Positions 44,517-51,667 of a stretch of 64,000 bases of DNA are shown here, in pieces. How positions within the stretch are numbered: position 1 is the stretch's first letter; each line of letters opens with the position of its first letter. Made by a program: the position numbers and the translations under genes. The notes beneath the pieces are model-generated. The model was not told the DNA's origin. It saw only the letters and a program-made list of their open reading frames with translations, and made no database searches. The stretch comes from JAZDCJ01 sp036311985 (lineage in GTDB: Bacteria; Actinomycetota; Actinomycetes; Actinomycetales; Micrococcaceae), in assembly GCF_036311985.1 (NCBI RefSeq), contig NZ_JAZDCJ010000001.1; one strand, written 5' to 3'.

Positions 44517-45464
44517 ATGGGCGGGGGACTGCTGATCTGCTACTCGGTGACCTTCCCGCGCGCCGCCGATCCCGCCCCGCTCCTGCGCCAGCTCACGACG
44601 AGCCTGTCCAGCCTGCGCCGCCACAACGCGCGCGCCGAGGTGGTCGTGTTCGTCCATTCCGGAGCCCCCGAGGCGCTCGGGGCGCTGTGCCGCGGCCACG
44701 ATGCCGCCCTCGTCGCCCGCGGCGACTACCGCGAGCGGTTGGCCGCCGACTGCCCCGAGGGCGCCGCGGTCCTGGCCCGCTACCCGGCCCTGCACAAGTT
44801 CCTCAACTACGACTGGATCACCGCCCGCGGGCCGGAACAGGTCCTGTGCTGCGATTGCGACACGGTCTTCCTGGCCGACCCCGCCCCGTGGTGCGCGGCC
44901 TACCAGGGGGCCCACCTCGTGGCCCGCGAGGAGGTCTGCACGCGCCGCAGCCACCACCCGGCGGACCCGGCCTTCCTCGACGAGCCCGCGTACGACGCGC
45001 TCGCCGCGGCGCTTGGCTTCGCCCCCGTCGCGCCGTTCAACACCGGCGTCGTCCTGCTGAACCACGGGGCCTGGGCCGCGCTCGCCGCCGCCCGGGGATG
45101 GTTCCTCGACTGCGCGTGGCGGCTGCTCCTGGGCATGTCCGAGGACCCCGGCCGTTTCGCCGGGACCGGCTTCGGCACGCTCGAGGGCTTCCGCGCGGCC
45201 CGCCACCTGGCCGGCCCGCGGACCGCCGCGCTGCCCTTTCCCTCCGCCAACCAGTGGATCCTCGAAGAGGTCGCCACCTGGCTCGCGGTGGGCGCGCTCG
45301 CCTCCGTGGCGTGCGCGCACTTCGCGCCGGAGCACGTGGCCCAGAACGGCGAGTTCGCCGCGACGGACCCGGACACGGCCGGATGGTTCCTGTGCCACTA
45401 CTACTCGGGCAACCAGGACGCCGTCCACGCATGGCTGGCCGGCCAGCCGGCCGGCGTCGGATAA
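44517..45464 (+). CDS. Glycosyltransferase-like protein with a DCD motif
   Basis: 315 residues, no signal peptide or membrane segment. The N-terminal half looks like a GT-A nucleotide-sugar fold: LLICYSVTF strand, a helix SLSSLRRHN, strand EVVVFVHSG, then ALHKFLNYDWI and LCCDCDTVFLAD with a DxD-type motif at 113-115 that would hold a metal and the sugar nucleotide. FNTGVVLLNHG in the second half resembles the FNxGVxL segment of GT8-like enzymes. It starts the operon with the subtilase 27 bp downstream. The acceptor is unknown; the neighbouring proline-rich protein is a candidate. Confidence 0.6.
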   Translation: MGGGLLICYSVTFPRAADPAPLLRQLTTSLSSLRRHNARAEVVVFVHSGAPEALGALCRGHDAALVARGDYRERLAADCPEGAAVLARYPALHKFLNYDWITARGPEQVLCCDCDTVFLADPAPWCAAYQGAHLVAREEVCTRRSHHPADPAFLDEPAYDALAAALGFAPVAPFNTGVVLLNHGAWAALAAARGWFLDCAWRLLLGMSEDPGRFAGTGFGTLEGFRAARHLAGPRTAALPFPSANQWILEEVATWLAVGALASVACAHFAPEHVAQNGEFAATDPDTAGWFLCHYYSGNQDAVHAWLAGQPAGVG

Positions 45465-45491
45465 CCCCCACTGCATCCAAGGAGCACCATC

Positions 45492-47327
45492 ATGGCAACG
45501 AAGCCAAGCGGCGGCCGGGGCACCGGCTCGTCGGGGCGGGGCCGCAAGCCCGCCGAGCAGCCGGACGGCGACTTTCCCGCCCGCATCTTCGCGATCGCCT
45601 CGCCCGAGTCCCTCGGCGGGCTGTCGATGTTCACGCCGGGACTCGTCCCCGGAGCCGAGACCGTCGGCCTGCACGTCTCCGACGACGAGGCCGTGCACCG
45701 CGCCGTCCAGGCGCTGTCGGACGCGGGATTCGAGGTCCTCCAGGCCAATCAGCTCATGGTCAACTTCGCGGGCACGCGCGAGCAGTTCGAGGCCTCCTTC
45801 GGCGCGCACCTCTTCACCGAGGAGCGCAGCGTGTTCAAGCCCGGCGGCCTCGTGGAGGAGGCGACGTTCATCGACAACGCCGACACCGAGGTCCCGGGCC
45901 TGATCGAGACCGCCGGCACCGGGTTCGAGGGCATCCTCGACGGCGTGGCCCTCGAGGAGCCGTACTACCTGCACGCCGTCGACGTGCTGCCGCCGACCGT
46001 GGACTACTACCACCTCAACGTCCCCGACGACGTCTCCGTGCTGCTCAACGCCCAACGGCCGCACCGCTCCGGCGTGACCGGCAAGGACGTCAAGGTCGCC
46101 ATGGTGGACACGGGCTTCCAGACCCACCCGTTCTTCACCGAGCACGGCTACCGCGTCGAGCCCACGACCCTCGGCCCGGGCACCGCGAATCCCGGCGTGG
46201 ACGAGAACGGGCACGGCACGGGGGAGTCCGCGAACATCTTCGCGACCGCGCCGGACGTGACGCTCTACCCGGTCAAGTGCGCGACCGCGACCGGGGCGCT
46301 CGTGAACGTGACGGCGGCGTTCAACGCGGCCGTGGCGCTCGGCCCCGACATCATCACCAACTCGTGGGGCTCGAGCCAGCCCAACGGGCCGCTCAGCGCC
46401 GCCAACCAGGCCCTCGCGGCCGCCGTGGCCGCCGCCGTCGCGGGTGGCATCACGGTGGTCTTCTCGGCGGGCAACGGCGGTTGGGGCTTCCCGGGCCAGC
46501 ATCCCGACGTGATCTCCGTCGGCGGCGTGGACCGGCAGCGCAACGGCCAGCTGCGGGCCTCCGACTACACGAGCGGCTTCGCCTCGAACGTCTACCCGGG
46601 GCGGCGCGTTCCCGATGTCTCCGGTCTCGTCGGCATGAGGCCGAGGGCCATGAACATCATGCTGCCGCTGCCGGCCGGCTGCGCGATCGACGTCGGCAAC
46701 GGGGGAGGGAGCTTCCCCAACGGCGACGAGACGGCCACCAACGACGGGTGGGCGGCCTTCAGCGGCACCTCGGCCGCCGCGCCGCAGATCGCCGGGGTCT
46801 GCGCCCTGATCCGGCAGGCCTGCAAGCGGCTCTCGCCCGCGGCGATCCGCGACGTCCTGCAGACGACCGCCGTGGACGTCACGACGGGGACGAACCACCC
46901 GAACTTCGGCCACGCCGCCGTCGTCGGGCCGGACCTGGCCACCGGCCACGGGCTCGTAGACGCCCACCGCGCCGTGCTCATCGCCAAGCTGCGGTGCCGG
47001 CTCGTGGGACCGGTGCTCCCGGCCCTGCCGATCCAGCCGCTCATCCCCTTCACGCCCGTGCAGCCGATCCAGCCGCTGTTGCCGTTCAAGCCGCCGGTGC
47101 TGCCGATCCAGCCCCTGCTGCCCTTCCGGCCGCCCGTGCTGCCGGTCCAGCCGCTCATCCCGTTCCGCCCGCCGATCATCAACCCGTTCCTGAACCCCAT
47201 CGGCCCGATCCCGCCCGTCGTGATCCGGGAGGGCGGCCAGGACGCGGACGGCGTGCCGCTGACCGCGGAGGACGTGGCGGAGATCGAGCGCTTCGTCATC
47301 GAATCGCCCGAACCCCCGGAGCTGTAG
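45492..47327 (+). CDS. S8 subtilase with propeptide-like N-terminus and proline-rich C-terminal repeats
   Basis: 611 residues, no signal peptide. Order: G/S/R-rich start (1-25), an N-terminal domain (about 28-165), the peptidase domain (about 185-500), a proline-rich repeat region (512-576) and an acidic tail. The triad is D206 (VAMVDTGFQ), H241 (GHGTGES) and S427 (SGTSAAAPQ), with oxyanion N328. GHGTG in place of GHGTH is unusual. The N-terminal domain recurs as the separate downstream protein. An AAGGAG site precedes the ATG. Without an export signal it may act in the cytosol or leave by another route. Confidence 0.88.
   Translation: MATKPSGGRGTGSSGRGRKPAEQPDGDFPARIFAIASPESLGGLSMFTPGLVPGAETVGLHVSDDEAVHRAVQALSDAGFEVLQANQLMVNFAGTREQFEASFGAHLFTEERSVFKPGGLVEEATFIDNADTEVPGLIETAGTGFEGILDGVALEEPYYLHAVDVLPPTVDYYHLNVPDDVSVLLNAQRPHRSGVTGKDVKVAMVDTGFQTHPFFTEHGYRVEPTTLGPGTANPGVDENGHGTGESANIFATAPDVTLYPVKCATATGALVNVTAAFNAAVALGPDIITNSWGSSQPNGPLSAANQALAAAVAAAVAGGITVVFSAGNGGWGFPGQHPDVISVGGVDRQRNGQLRASDYTSGFASNVYPGRRVPDVSGLVGMRPRAMNIMLPLPAGCAIDVGNGGGSFPNGDETATNDGWAAFSGTSAAAPQIAGVCALIRQACKRLSPAAIRDVLQTTAVDVTTGTNHPNFGHAAVVGPDLATGHGLVDAHRAVLIAKLRCRLVGPVLPALPIQPLIPFTPVQPIQPLLPFKPPVLPIQPLLPFRPPVLPVQPLIPFRPPIINPFLNPIGPIPPVVIREGGQDADGVPLTAEDVAEIERFVIESPEPPEL
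47025..47219 (+). repeat. Proline-rich repeat array in the subtilase C-terminus
   Basis: About four 12-13-residue units of consensus L-P-(I/V)-Q-P-L-(I/L)-P-F-(T/K/R)-P-P-(V/I), then a degenerate NPFLNPIGPIPP end. Every second to third residue is proline, and basic or polar residues occupy one fixed place. The DNA units differ at silent sites, so the protein pattern looks selected rather than freshly duplicated. Confidence 0.85.
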
Positions 47328-47701
47328 TGGAGGGGCGCCCAGGGGACCCGGTGGCCCTCGTGCTGCTCCGTTCGCCCGGCGGCCTCCCCGGCGCGGCCGC
47401 GGCGGTGGCCGGGCGGCTCGAGCGGCACCTGCCGGAGCCGGGAGCGGCCGAGCGGGCCGCCTCGGCCCTCGCCGAGGCGGGGTTCGAGGTCGGCCCCGTC
47501 GTGGGGATCTCGTTCTCCATCGCCGGACCGCCGGAGCTGTTCCGCGCCCGGCTCGGGATCGATCCCGTGCCGTCCGCCGGCGGCGCCTGGACGGCGGCCG
47601 GCGGGGCCGAGGTGCCCGGGGGGGAACTGCCCGCCGCGCTGGCGGGCGACGTCGAGGCGGTCGTCTTCGAGGAGCCCGTCGAGCTCCTGGACGGGGAATG
47701 A
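47327..47701 (+). CDS. Free homologue of the subtilase N-terminal domain
   Basis: 124 residues, GTG start overlapping the subtilase stop by 1 bp (TAGTG). It aligns with residues 28-160 of the subtilase: VALVLLRSPGG with RIFAIASPESLGG, ERAASALAEAGFEV with HRAVQALSDAGFEV, FSIAGPPELFRARLG with VNFAGTREQFEASFG, and VVFEEPVEL near the end with VALEEPYYL. The shared pattern of helix, strand and F-x-A-x-x-G recalls pro-kumamolisin/I9-type propeptides. It probably inhibits, folds or escorts the peptidase or recognises the same partner. No cysteine or catalytic motif is visible. Confidence 0.7.
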   Translation: MEGRPGDPVALVLLRSPGGLPGAAAAVAGRLERHLPEPGAAERAASALAEAGFEVGPVVGISFSIAGPPELFRARLGIDPVPSAGGAWTAAGGAEVPGGELPAALAGDVEAVVFEEPVELLDGE

Positions 47702-47731
47702 CCGGCGCGGGAGGCGAAAGGAGGAACGCCG

Positions 47732-48370
47732 ATGGGCGTGCTGCAGGGCGCGGAGGCGCGGCTCGCCGCGGGCCCGCTCGCGGCCGCCGGCGGCGTCACC
47801 GTCCTGGACGCGGTCCCGGACCCCGGCACGGTGGCCGCCCTGCTCGGCGAGGCGCTCGGGAACTACGCCTCGAGCTCGCTGCAGGACGTCCCCACCGGCG
47901 ACGGGGCCACGGGGCGCGGTGGTACGCCGGCGCGCCGGCTCAGGACCGCGGGCGGCGGCGCGGTGCAGGACGCGTTCTACGCGCGCCCCGCGCTCGCCGC
48001 GCGGCTGGCCGCCGTCTGCGGGACGGCGGTCGAACCCACGGGTGGGCGCGGCAGCTACAGCTACTACGTCTCCCCGGGCGACTACCTGGGGCTGCACCTG
48101 GACATCGACACGTGCGACGTCACCCTCATCACGCTCCTGCGCGACGACGCCCCGGACGACGATCCCGCCGGCGCCCTGCTCGTGCACCTCGCCCACTTCG
48201 GCGCCCGGCTCGAGGACGTCCGGGCCGATCCGCGGACGGGCGCCGGCGCCGTGAAGGCCCGGCCGGGCCAGAGCATCGTGCTCCTGGGAGGCCTGCTCCC
48301 GCACGAGACCGTCCCGGTGGGCCCGGCGGGACCACGGATCATCTCCGCGCTCTGTTTCCGGGCCGTGTAG
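47732..48370 (+). CDS. 2OG-Fe(II) oxygenase-like protein
   Basis: 212 residues, cytosolic. The double-stranded beta-helix iron triad is visible as H122 and D124 (GLHLDIDTCDVTLI) and H191 (LLPHETVP), with R202 (GPRIISAL) as the 2-oxoglutarate-binding arginine 11 residues later. The spacing and the preceding SYSYYVSPGDYL resemble prolyl/peptidyl hydroxylases. These enzymes hydroxylate a substrate while turning 2-oxoglutarate into succinate. A strong AAAGGAGG site precedes the ATG. Last gene of the operon; the proline-rich tail of the subtilase is an attractive but unproven substrate. Confidence 0.72.
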   Translation: MGVLQGAEARLAAGPLAAAGGVTVLDAVPDPGTVAALLGEALGNYASSSLQDVPTGDGATGRGGTPARRLRTAGGGAVQDAFYARPALAARLAAVCGTAVEPTGGRGSYSYYVSPGDYLGLHLDIDTCDVTLITLLRDDAPDDDPAGALLVHLAHFGARLEDVRADPRTGAGAVKARPGQSIVLLGGLLPHETVPVGPAGPRIISALCFRAV

Positions 48371-48455
48371 CGGGGCATCCGGGTCCGTGGCGGAGCACCC
48401 CAGCAGCCGCCGGGAAAGCCAGGGCAGGACCACCCGGCCGCAGGCCGCGGGGCCG

Positions 48456-48471
48456 TACTCCCCGGGGAGTA
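48456..48471. promoter_or_regulatory. 16-bp perfect palindrome upstream of the broken kinase gene
   Basis: TACTCCCCGGGGAGTA, flanked by GGCC on both sides. Its centre lies about 65 bp before the predicted kinase transcript start and 93 bp after the oxygenase stop. It may be a binding site of the adjacent response regulator or part of a terminator. Confidence 0.4.
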
Positions 48472-48528
48472 GGCCGGCTACGACCGGGGGCCGACGCGGT
48501 GCGTCCCGCCGCGGCGTAGGCTCCTTCC

Positions 48529-49418
48529 ACGACCGAGCGCCGCCGGCCCCCCGCCGCCTTCCTCGCCCTCGCGGTGGCCGTGGTCCAGATCGCCGGAACG
48601 CGCTTCGCCGCGGTGCGGCACGGGATCGAGCTCGACGCCGGGGCACTGGCCCTGCTGCTCGTCGGCCCCGCCCTGTTGCTGTTGCGCCGCCGGTTTCCCG
48701 GCCCCGTCGCGGCCGGCACCGCCGTCGCCACCCTCGGCTACCTGGCCCTCGGGCACCCCTGGGGTCCCGTCTTCCTCTCCTTCGCCGTCGGCGTCGTCTC
48801 GGCCGCGCTCCACGGGGCCCGCTGGTGGTCCCGCGCCTCCGGGGCCGCCGTCGCCGCGGCGCTCGCCGGCGCGGCCGCCGCCCAGTGGGACCCCGCGGGC
48901 CGGGTGCCTCCGGCGGGCGTCGCCCTCGCCGCCGCCTGGGCGCTGGTCCTCGTCCTCGCCGCCGAGCTCGCCGCGAACCTCGCCGGGCGGCTCACGGAGG
49001 CCCTGCGGGACCATCAAGGCCGGATCCGCCGAGGCCCTGTCCGAGGTCCGCGACGTGCTCGACGTGCTGCGCAGCGACGCGCCGAGGGCGCCGGGACAGC
49101 GGCTCGAGCAACTGCCCGATCTCATCGCGCACCTGTCCGCAGCGACGCCGCTGGCCGTGGACTACGCGCCCGCACCGCCCGGCGTCGTCGACCGCCTCGA
49201 CGACGCGGCGCAGCACGCGGCCTACCGGTCCGTCCAAGAGGCCCTGACGAACGTGGTCCGCCACGCCGGCGCGCGCCGGGCATGGGTGCGGACCCGGCCC
49301 GTCGCGGGCGGGCTCGAGGTCTCGGTGGAGGACGACGGCGCCGGCCTCGCGGGCGAGCCCGAGGGCAATGGCCTGCGCGGGATGCGCGAGCGCGTCGAGG
49401 CCCCGGGGAGGGGCGGCC
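48529..49418 (+). pseudogene. NarL-partner histidine kinase, H-box deleted
   Basis: The first frame encodes four hydrophobic segments (VAVVQIAGTRFAA through LVLVLAAELAANLAG) and RLTEALRDH. Then at about 49009-49012 it jumps out of frame into IKAGSAEALSEVRDVLDVLRSDAPRAPG, the end of the HisKA_3 domain. The H-box (E-L-H-D-x-x-A-H) and roughly 50-60 codons are missing. The ATPase part follows (YRSVQEALTNVVRHAGA, VEDDGAGLAG, GNGLRGMRERVEA) but the last strands are also absent. A TAGGCT box at 48517-48522 is followed after 6 nt by ACG where ATG would be expected. The end coordinate is approximate. The product cannot autophosphorylate. Confidence 0.78.
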
Positions 49419-50090
49419 ATGACGACCAGCATCCTGATCGCCGACGACCAGGCGCTCATCCGCGCGGGGTTCCGCGCGCTGCTCGAGGCCGAGGACGGCC
49501 TCGAGGTCGTCGGCGAGGCCCGGACCGGGGACGGGGCCGTCGCCGAGGCACGCAGGCTGCGCCGCGACGTCGTCCTCATGGACATCCGCATGCCCGGCGG
49601 CGACGGGATCGAGGCGGCCGCGCGGATCAAGGCCGATCCCGGCCTCGCCGCCACCCGCGTCGTCATGCTGACGACCTTCGTGATCGACGAGTACATCCTC
49701 GACTCCATCCGGGCCGGAGCGGCCGGATTCCTGGTCAAGGACACCGAGCCCGAGGACCTCGTGCGCGCCGTCCGGGCCGTCGCCGACGGCGAGGCGCTCC
49801 TCTCGCCGTCCGTCACCCGGAGGCTCCTGGCCTCGATCGCCTCACAGCCGCGCCGCGCGGGAACGGAACCGGTGTCCCTGGACCTGCTGACGGCCCGGGA
49901 GCGCGAGGTGCTCGAGCTCGTCGGCGGGGGACTGGACAACGCGGGGATCGCGACCCGGTTGTTCATCACGCCGCTCACCGCCAAGACGCACGTCTCCCGC
50001 ATCATCGCCAAGACGGCCGTGCGGGACCGCGCCCAGCTCGTGGTGCTGGCCTACGAGTCCGGGCTCGTGCGCCCCGGCTGGGCCGGCTGA
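49419..50090 (+). CDS. NarL/LuxR-family response regulator
   Basis: 223 residues. The receiver domain has D9-D10, phospho-acceptor D55 (VVLMDIRMPGGDG), a conserved T in VVMLTTF and K in FLVKDTEP. The LuxR-type helix-turn-helix is at about 150-215 (LTAREREVLELV, ATRLFITPLTAKTHVSRI). TKTHVSR-type recognition helix appears as AKTHVSRI. It should pair with the upstream kinase, which is broken, so it may now be driven by another kinase or small phosphodonor. The ATG at 49419 has a GGGAGGGG site. The DNA targets are unknown; the palindrome at 48456 is a candidate. Confidence 0.93.
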   Translation: MTTSILIADDQALIRAGFRALLEAEDGLEVVGEARTGDGAVAEARRLRRDVVLMDIRMPGGDGIEAAARIKADPGLAATRVVMLTTFVIDEYILDSIRAGAAGFLVKDTEPEDLVRAVRAVADGEALLSPSVTRRLLASIASQPRRAGTEPVSLDLLTAREREVLELVGGGLDNAGIATRLFITPLTAKTHVSRIIAKTAVRDRAQLVVLAYESGLVRPGWAG

Positions 50091-50091
50091 C

Positions 50092-50121
50092 GGGGCGGAC
50101 TGCTCCACCGGGAGCATGCCG
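50092..50121 (+). terminator. Hairpin after the response regulator
   Basis: GGCGG-act-GCTCC-accg-GGAGC-at-GCCGCC: two stem blocks around a 4-nt loop, directly after the stop codon. No T-tract. Confidence 0.5.
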
Positions 50122-50220
50122 CCGGGGCGAAGCGACTCCCCGCGGCGGACGCGCGCGTACGGGCCGGCGGGGGACCGTGGAACCGTGGCCGCACGGGCCG
50201 CACCGACCCAGGAGGTTCCC

Positions 50221-50529
50221 ATGTCCATCGCCCTGTCCCTTCCCCTGTCCGCGACGACCGCCACGGGCGCCGCCACCCTGGCGGCCACTGCGGCCGACGG
50301 CCGCTTCGGCCACGGCCCCGGCAGGTGGTTCTTCCTGATGCCGCTGCTGTGGATCCTGCTGATCGGCCTGTTCATTACGGCGGCGCGCCGGATGGGCTGG
50401 CGCCGGCAGCTCCGCGAGGGCCGCCTCGACGCCGAGTCCGTGCTGCGCGAACGGTATGCGCGCGGCGAGGTCGACGAGACGGAGTACCGGCAGCGGCTCG
50501 AGGTCCTGCGCGGGGACCAGCGCCGCTGA
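50221..50529 (+). CDS. SHOCT-domain membrane protein
   Basis: 102 residues. After about 30 small residues that may be a weak signal sequence, one membrane helix (FFLMPLLWILLIGLFITAA) is followed by a basic stretch and the SHOCT motif ESVLRERYARGEVDETEYRQRLEVL at the C-terminus. SHOCT is a short oligomerisation domain. Proteins of this size in actinobacteria have no assigned role. A CCAGGAGG site sits 5 nt before the ATG. It follows the two-component genes and could be a target or partner. Confidence 0.8.
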   Translation: MSIALSLPLSATTATGAATLAATAADGRFGHGPGRWFFLMPLLWILLIGLFITAARRMGWRRQLREGRLDAESVLRERYARGEVDETEYRQRLEVLRGDQRR

Positions 50530-50614
50530 ACCCAGCCGGTGCCGCGCCACCGGGGCGTGCCCGCGGAGGTGCGCCGGTACCGCGTCGCCGCCGCGCCCCG
50601 GCGGGGCCGCGCGC

Positions 50615-50620
50615 TACGGT
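50615..50620 (+). promoter_or_regulatory. Candidate -10 box of the phosphotransferase gene
   Basis: TACGGT about 30 bp before the ATG, with an AGGAGG site 5 nt from the start codon. Confidence 0.35.
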
Positions 50621-50651
50621 GGAGGCAGGACATCCAGCACCAGGAGGACCC

Positions 50652-51554
50652 ATGGCCGGCCCCCACGCGGCGCAGACCCCCGCCGAGATCGCGGCGCTCG
50701 CCGCCCGCCACGGGCTCGAGGTCGACGCCCGGGGCCTGACGGTCGAGGAGGCCGGCCTGGACTTCCGGGTCGCCTTCGCCGAGGACGCCTCCGGCCGGTC
50801 CTGGGTCCTGCGGGTCCCGCGCCGTCCCGACGCGGCCCGGCGGGCGGCCGGCGAGGCGCGGATCCTGCGCCTCGTGTCCGGGCGCATCCCCGCGGCGGTG
50901 CCCGACTGGCGGATCCACACGGCCGAGCTCATCGCCTACCCGCTCCTGCCCGGCAGGCCGGGGCTCACCGTCCGCGACGGCGGACCCGTCTGGCACTTCG
51001 ACCGCTCGTCCTCGGAGTACTGTGCCTCCCTCGGCCGGCTGCTGGCCCAGCTGCACGCGATCGATCCGGACGAGGCGCGGCGCTCGGGCGTCCCGTTCGC
51101 GACCCCCGAGCGCGTACGGCAGTCCTTCGCCGAGGACGTCGAACGCGTCCTGTCGGAGTTCGTGGTGCCCCGCGCGGCCGAGGCGGCCTGGCGGGCCCGG
51201 CTCGACGACGATGCGCTCTGGCCGGAGCGGACCGTGATGACCCACGGCGAGCCCTACCCCGCCCACCTGCTCCTGGACGACGGCGACCGGATCGCCTCGG
51301 TCCTGGACTGGACGACGGCGCGGGTCTGGGACCCCGCCGTCGACTTCACGGCCCACTGGCAGACCTCCACGCCCGAGGCCTTCGCCGCCACCCTCCGCGC
51401 CTACGCGGACGCCGGGGGAGCGGAGACCGAGGACCTCGCGGCCCGGTGCGCGGCCGTCGCCGCCTCGTCAGGCCTGGCCTACGCCCTCTTCGCGCTCGAG
51501 ACCGGCGAGCCGGACCACGTCGCGGCGGCCGGGGCGCTGCTCGCCGACGCGTGA
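50652..51554 (+). CDS. Macrolide 2'-phosphotransferase-like kinase (APH fold)
   Basis: 300 residues of the aminoglycoside/macrolide phosphotransferase family, Mph-like. The ATP-binding lobe has DFRVAFAEDASGRSWVLRVPR, with K replaced by R in the usual ILK/VLR strand. The Brenner motif reads THGEPYPAHLLLDD (HGE instead of HGD) and the metal motif is LDWTTARVWDPAVDF. Members phosphorylate macrolides at the 2'-OH. Whether this one gives resistance cannot be said; actinobacterial chromosomes carry many such genes of unknown substrate. Confidence 0.85.
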   Translation: MAGPHAAQTPAEIAALAARHGLEVDARGLTVEEAGLDFRVAFAEDASGRSWVLRVPRRPDAARRAAGEARILRLVSGRIPAAVPDWRIHTAELIAYPLLPGRPGLTVRDGGPVWHFDRSSSEYCASLGRLLAQLHAIDPDEARRSGVPFATPERVRQSFAEDVERVLSEFVVPRAAEAAWRARLDDDALWPERTVMTHGEPYPAHLLLDDGDRIASVLDWTTARVWDPAVDFTAHWQTSTPEAFAATLRAYADAGGAETEDLAARCAAVAASSGLAYALFALETGEPDHVAAAGALLADA

Positions 51555-51632
51555 GGACCGCGCCGGACGTCGCGGCCACCGGCCCGGAGGCGACGACCGG
51601 CGGCCCGGTCGAGCACCCCGGAGGTGATTGAG

Positions 51633-51661
51633 TTGTGCCAATCAGTAATCGGGCCTAGAGT
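51633..51661 (+). promoter_or_regulatory. Promoter of the DrrAB-type exporter operon, leaderless
   Basis: TTGTGC at 51633-51638, a 17-bp spacer, TAGAGT at 51656-51661, and GTG 6 nt later. No ribosome site before the GTG. Confidence 0.65.
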
Positions 51662-51667
51662 TTCCCT

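Noticed and set aside
44181..46967. A 928-codon open frame on the minus strand across the subtilase operon
   Set aside because: It is a shadow of the + strand genes: composition rich in R, G, H and D without hydrophobic cores or motifs, while the + strand frames carry clear catalytic motifs. The same holds for long open frames opposite icd (14522-16828) and across 28858-31959.
48574..49422. An intact membrane protein starting at GTG 48574
   Set aside because: Its last 130 residues are arginine-rich shadow sequence after the frame jump; the true continuation (HisKA_3 end and ATPase domain) is in another frame.
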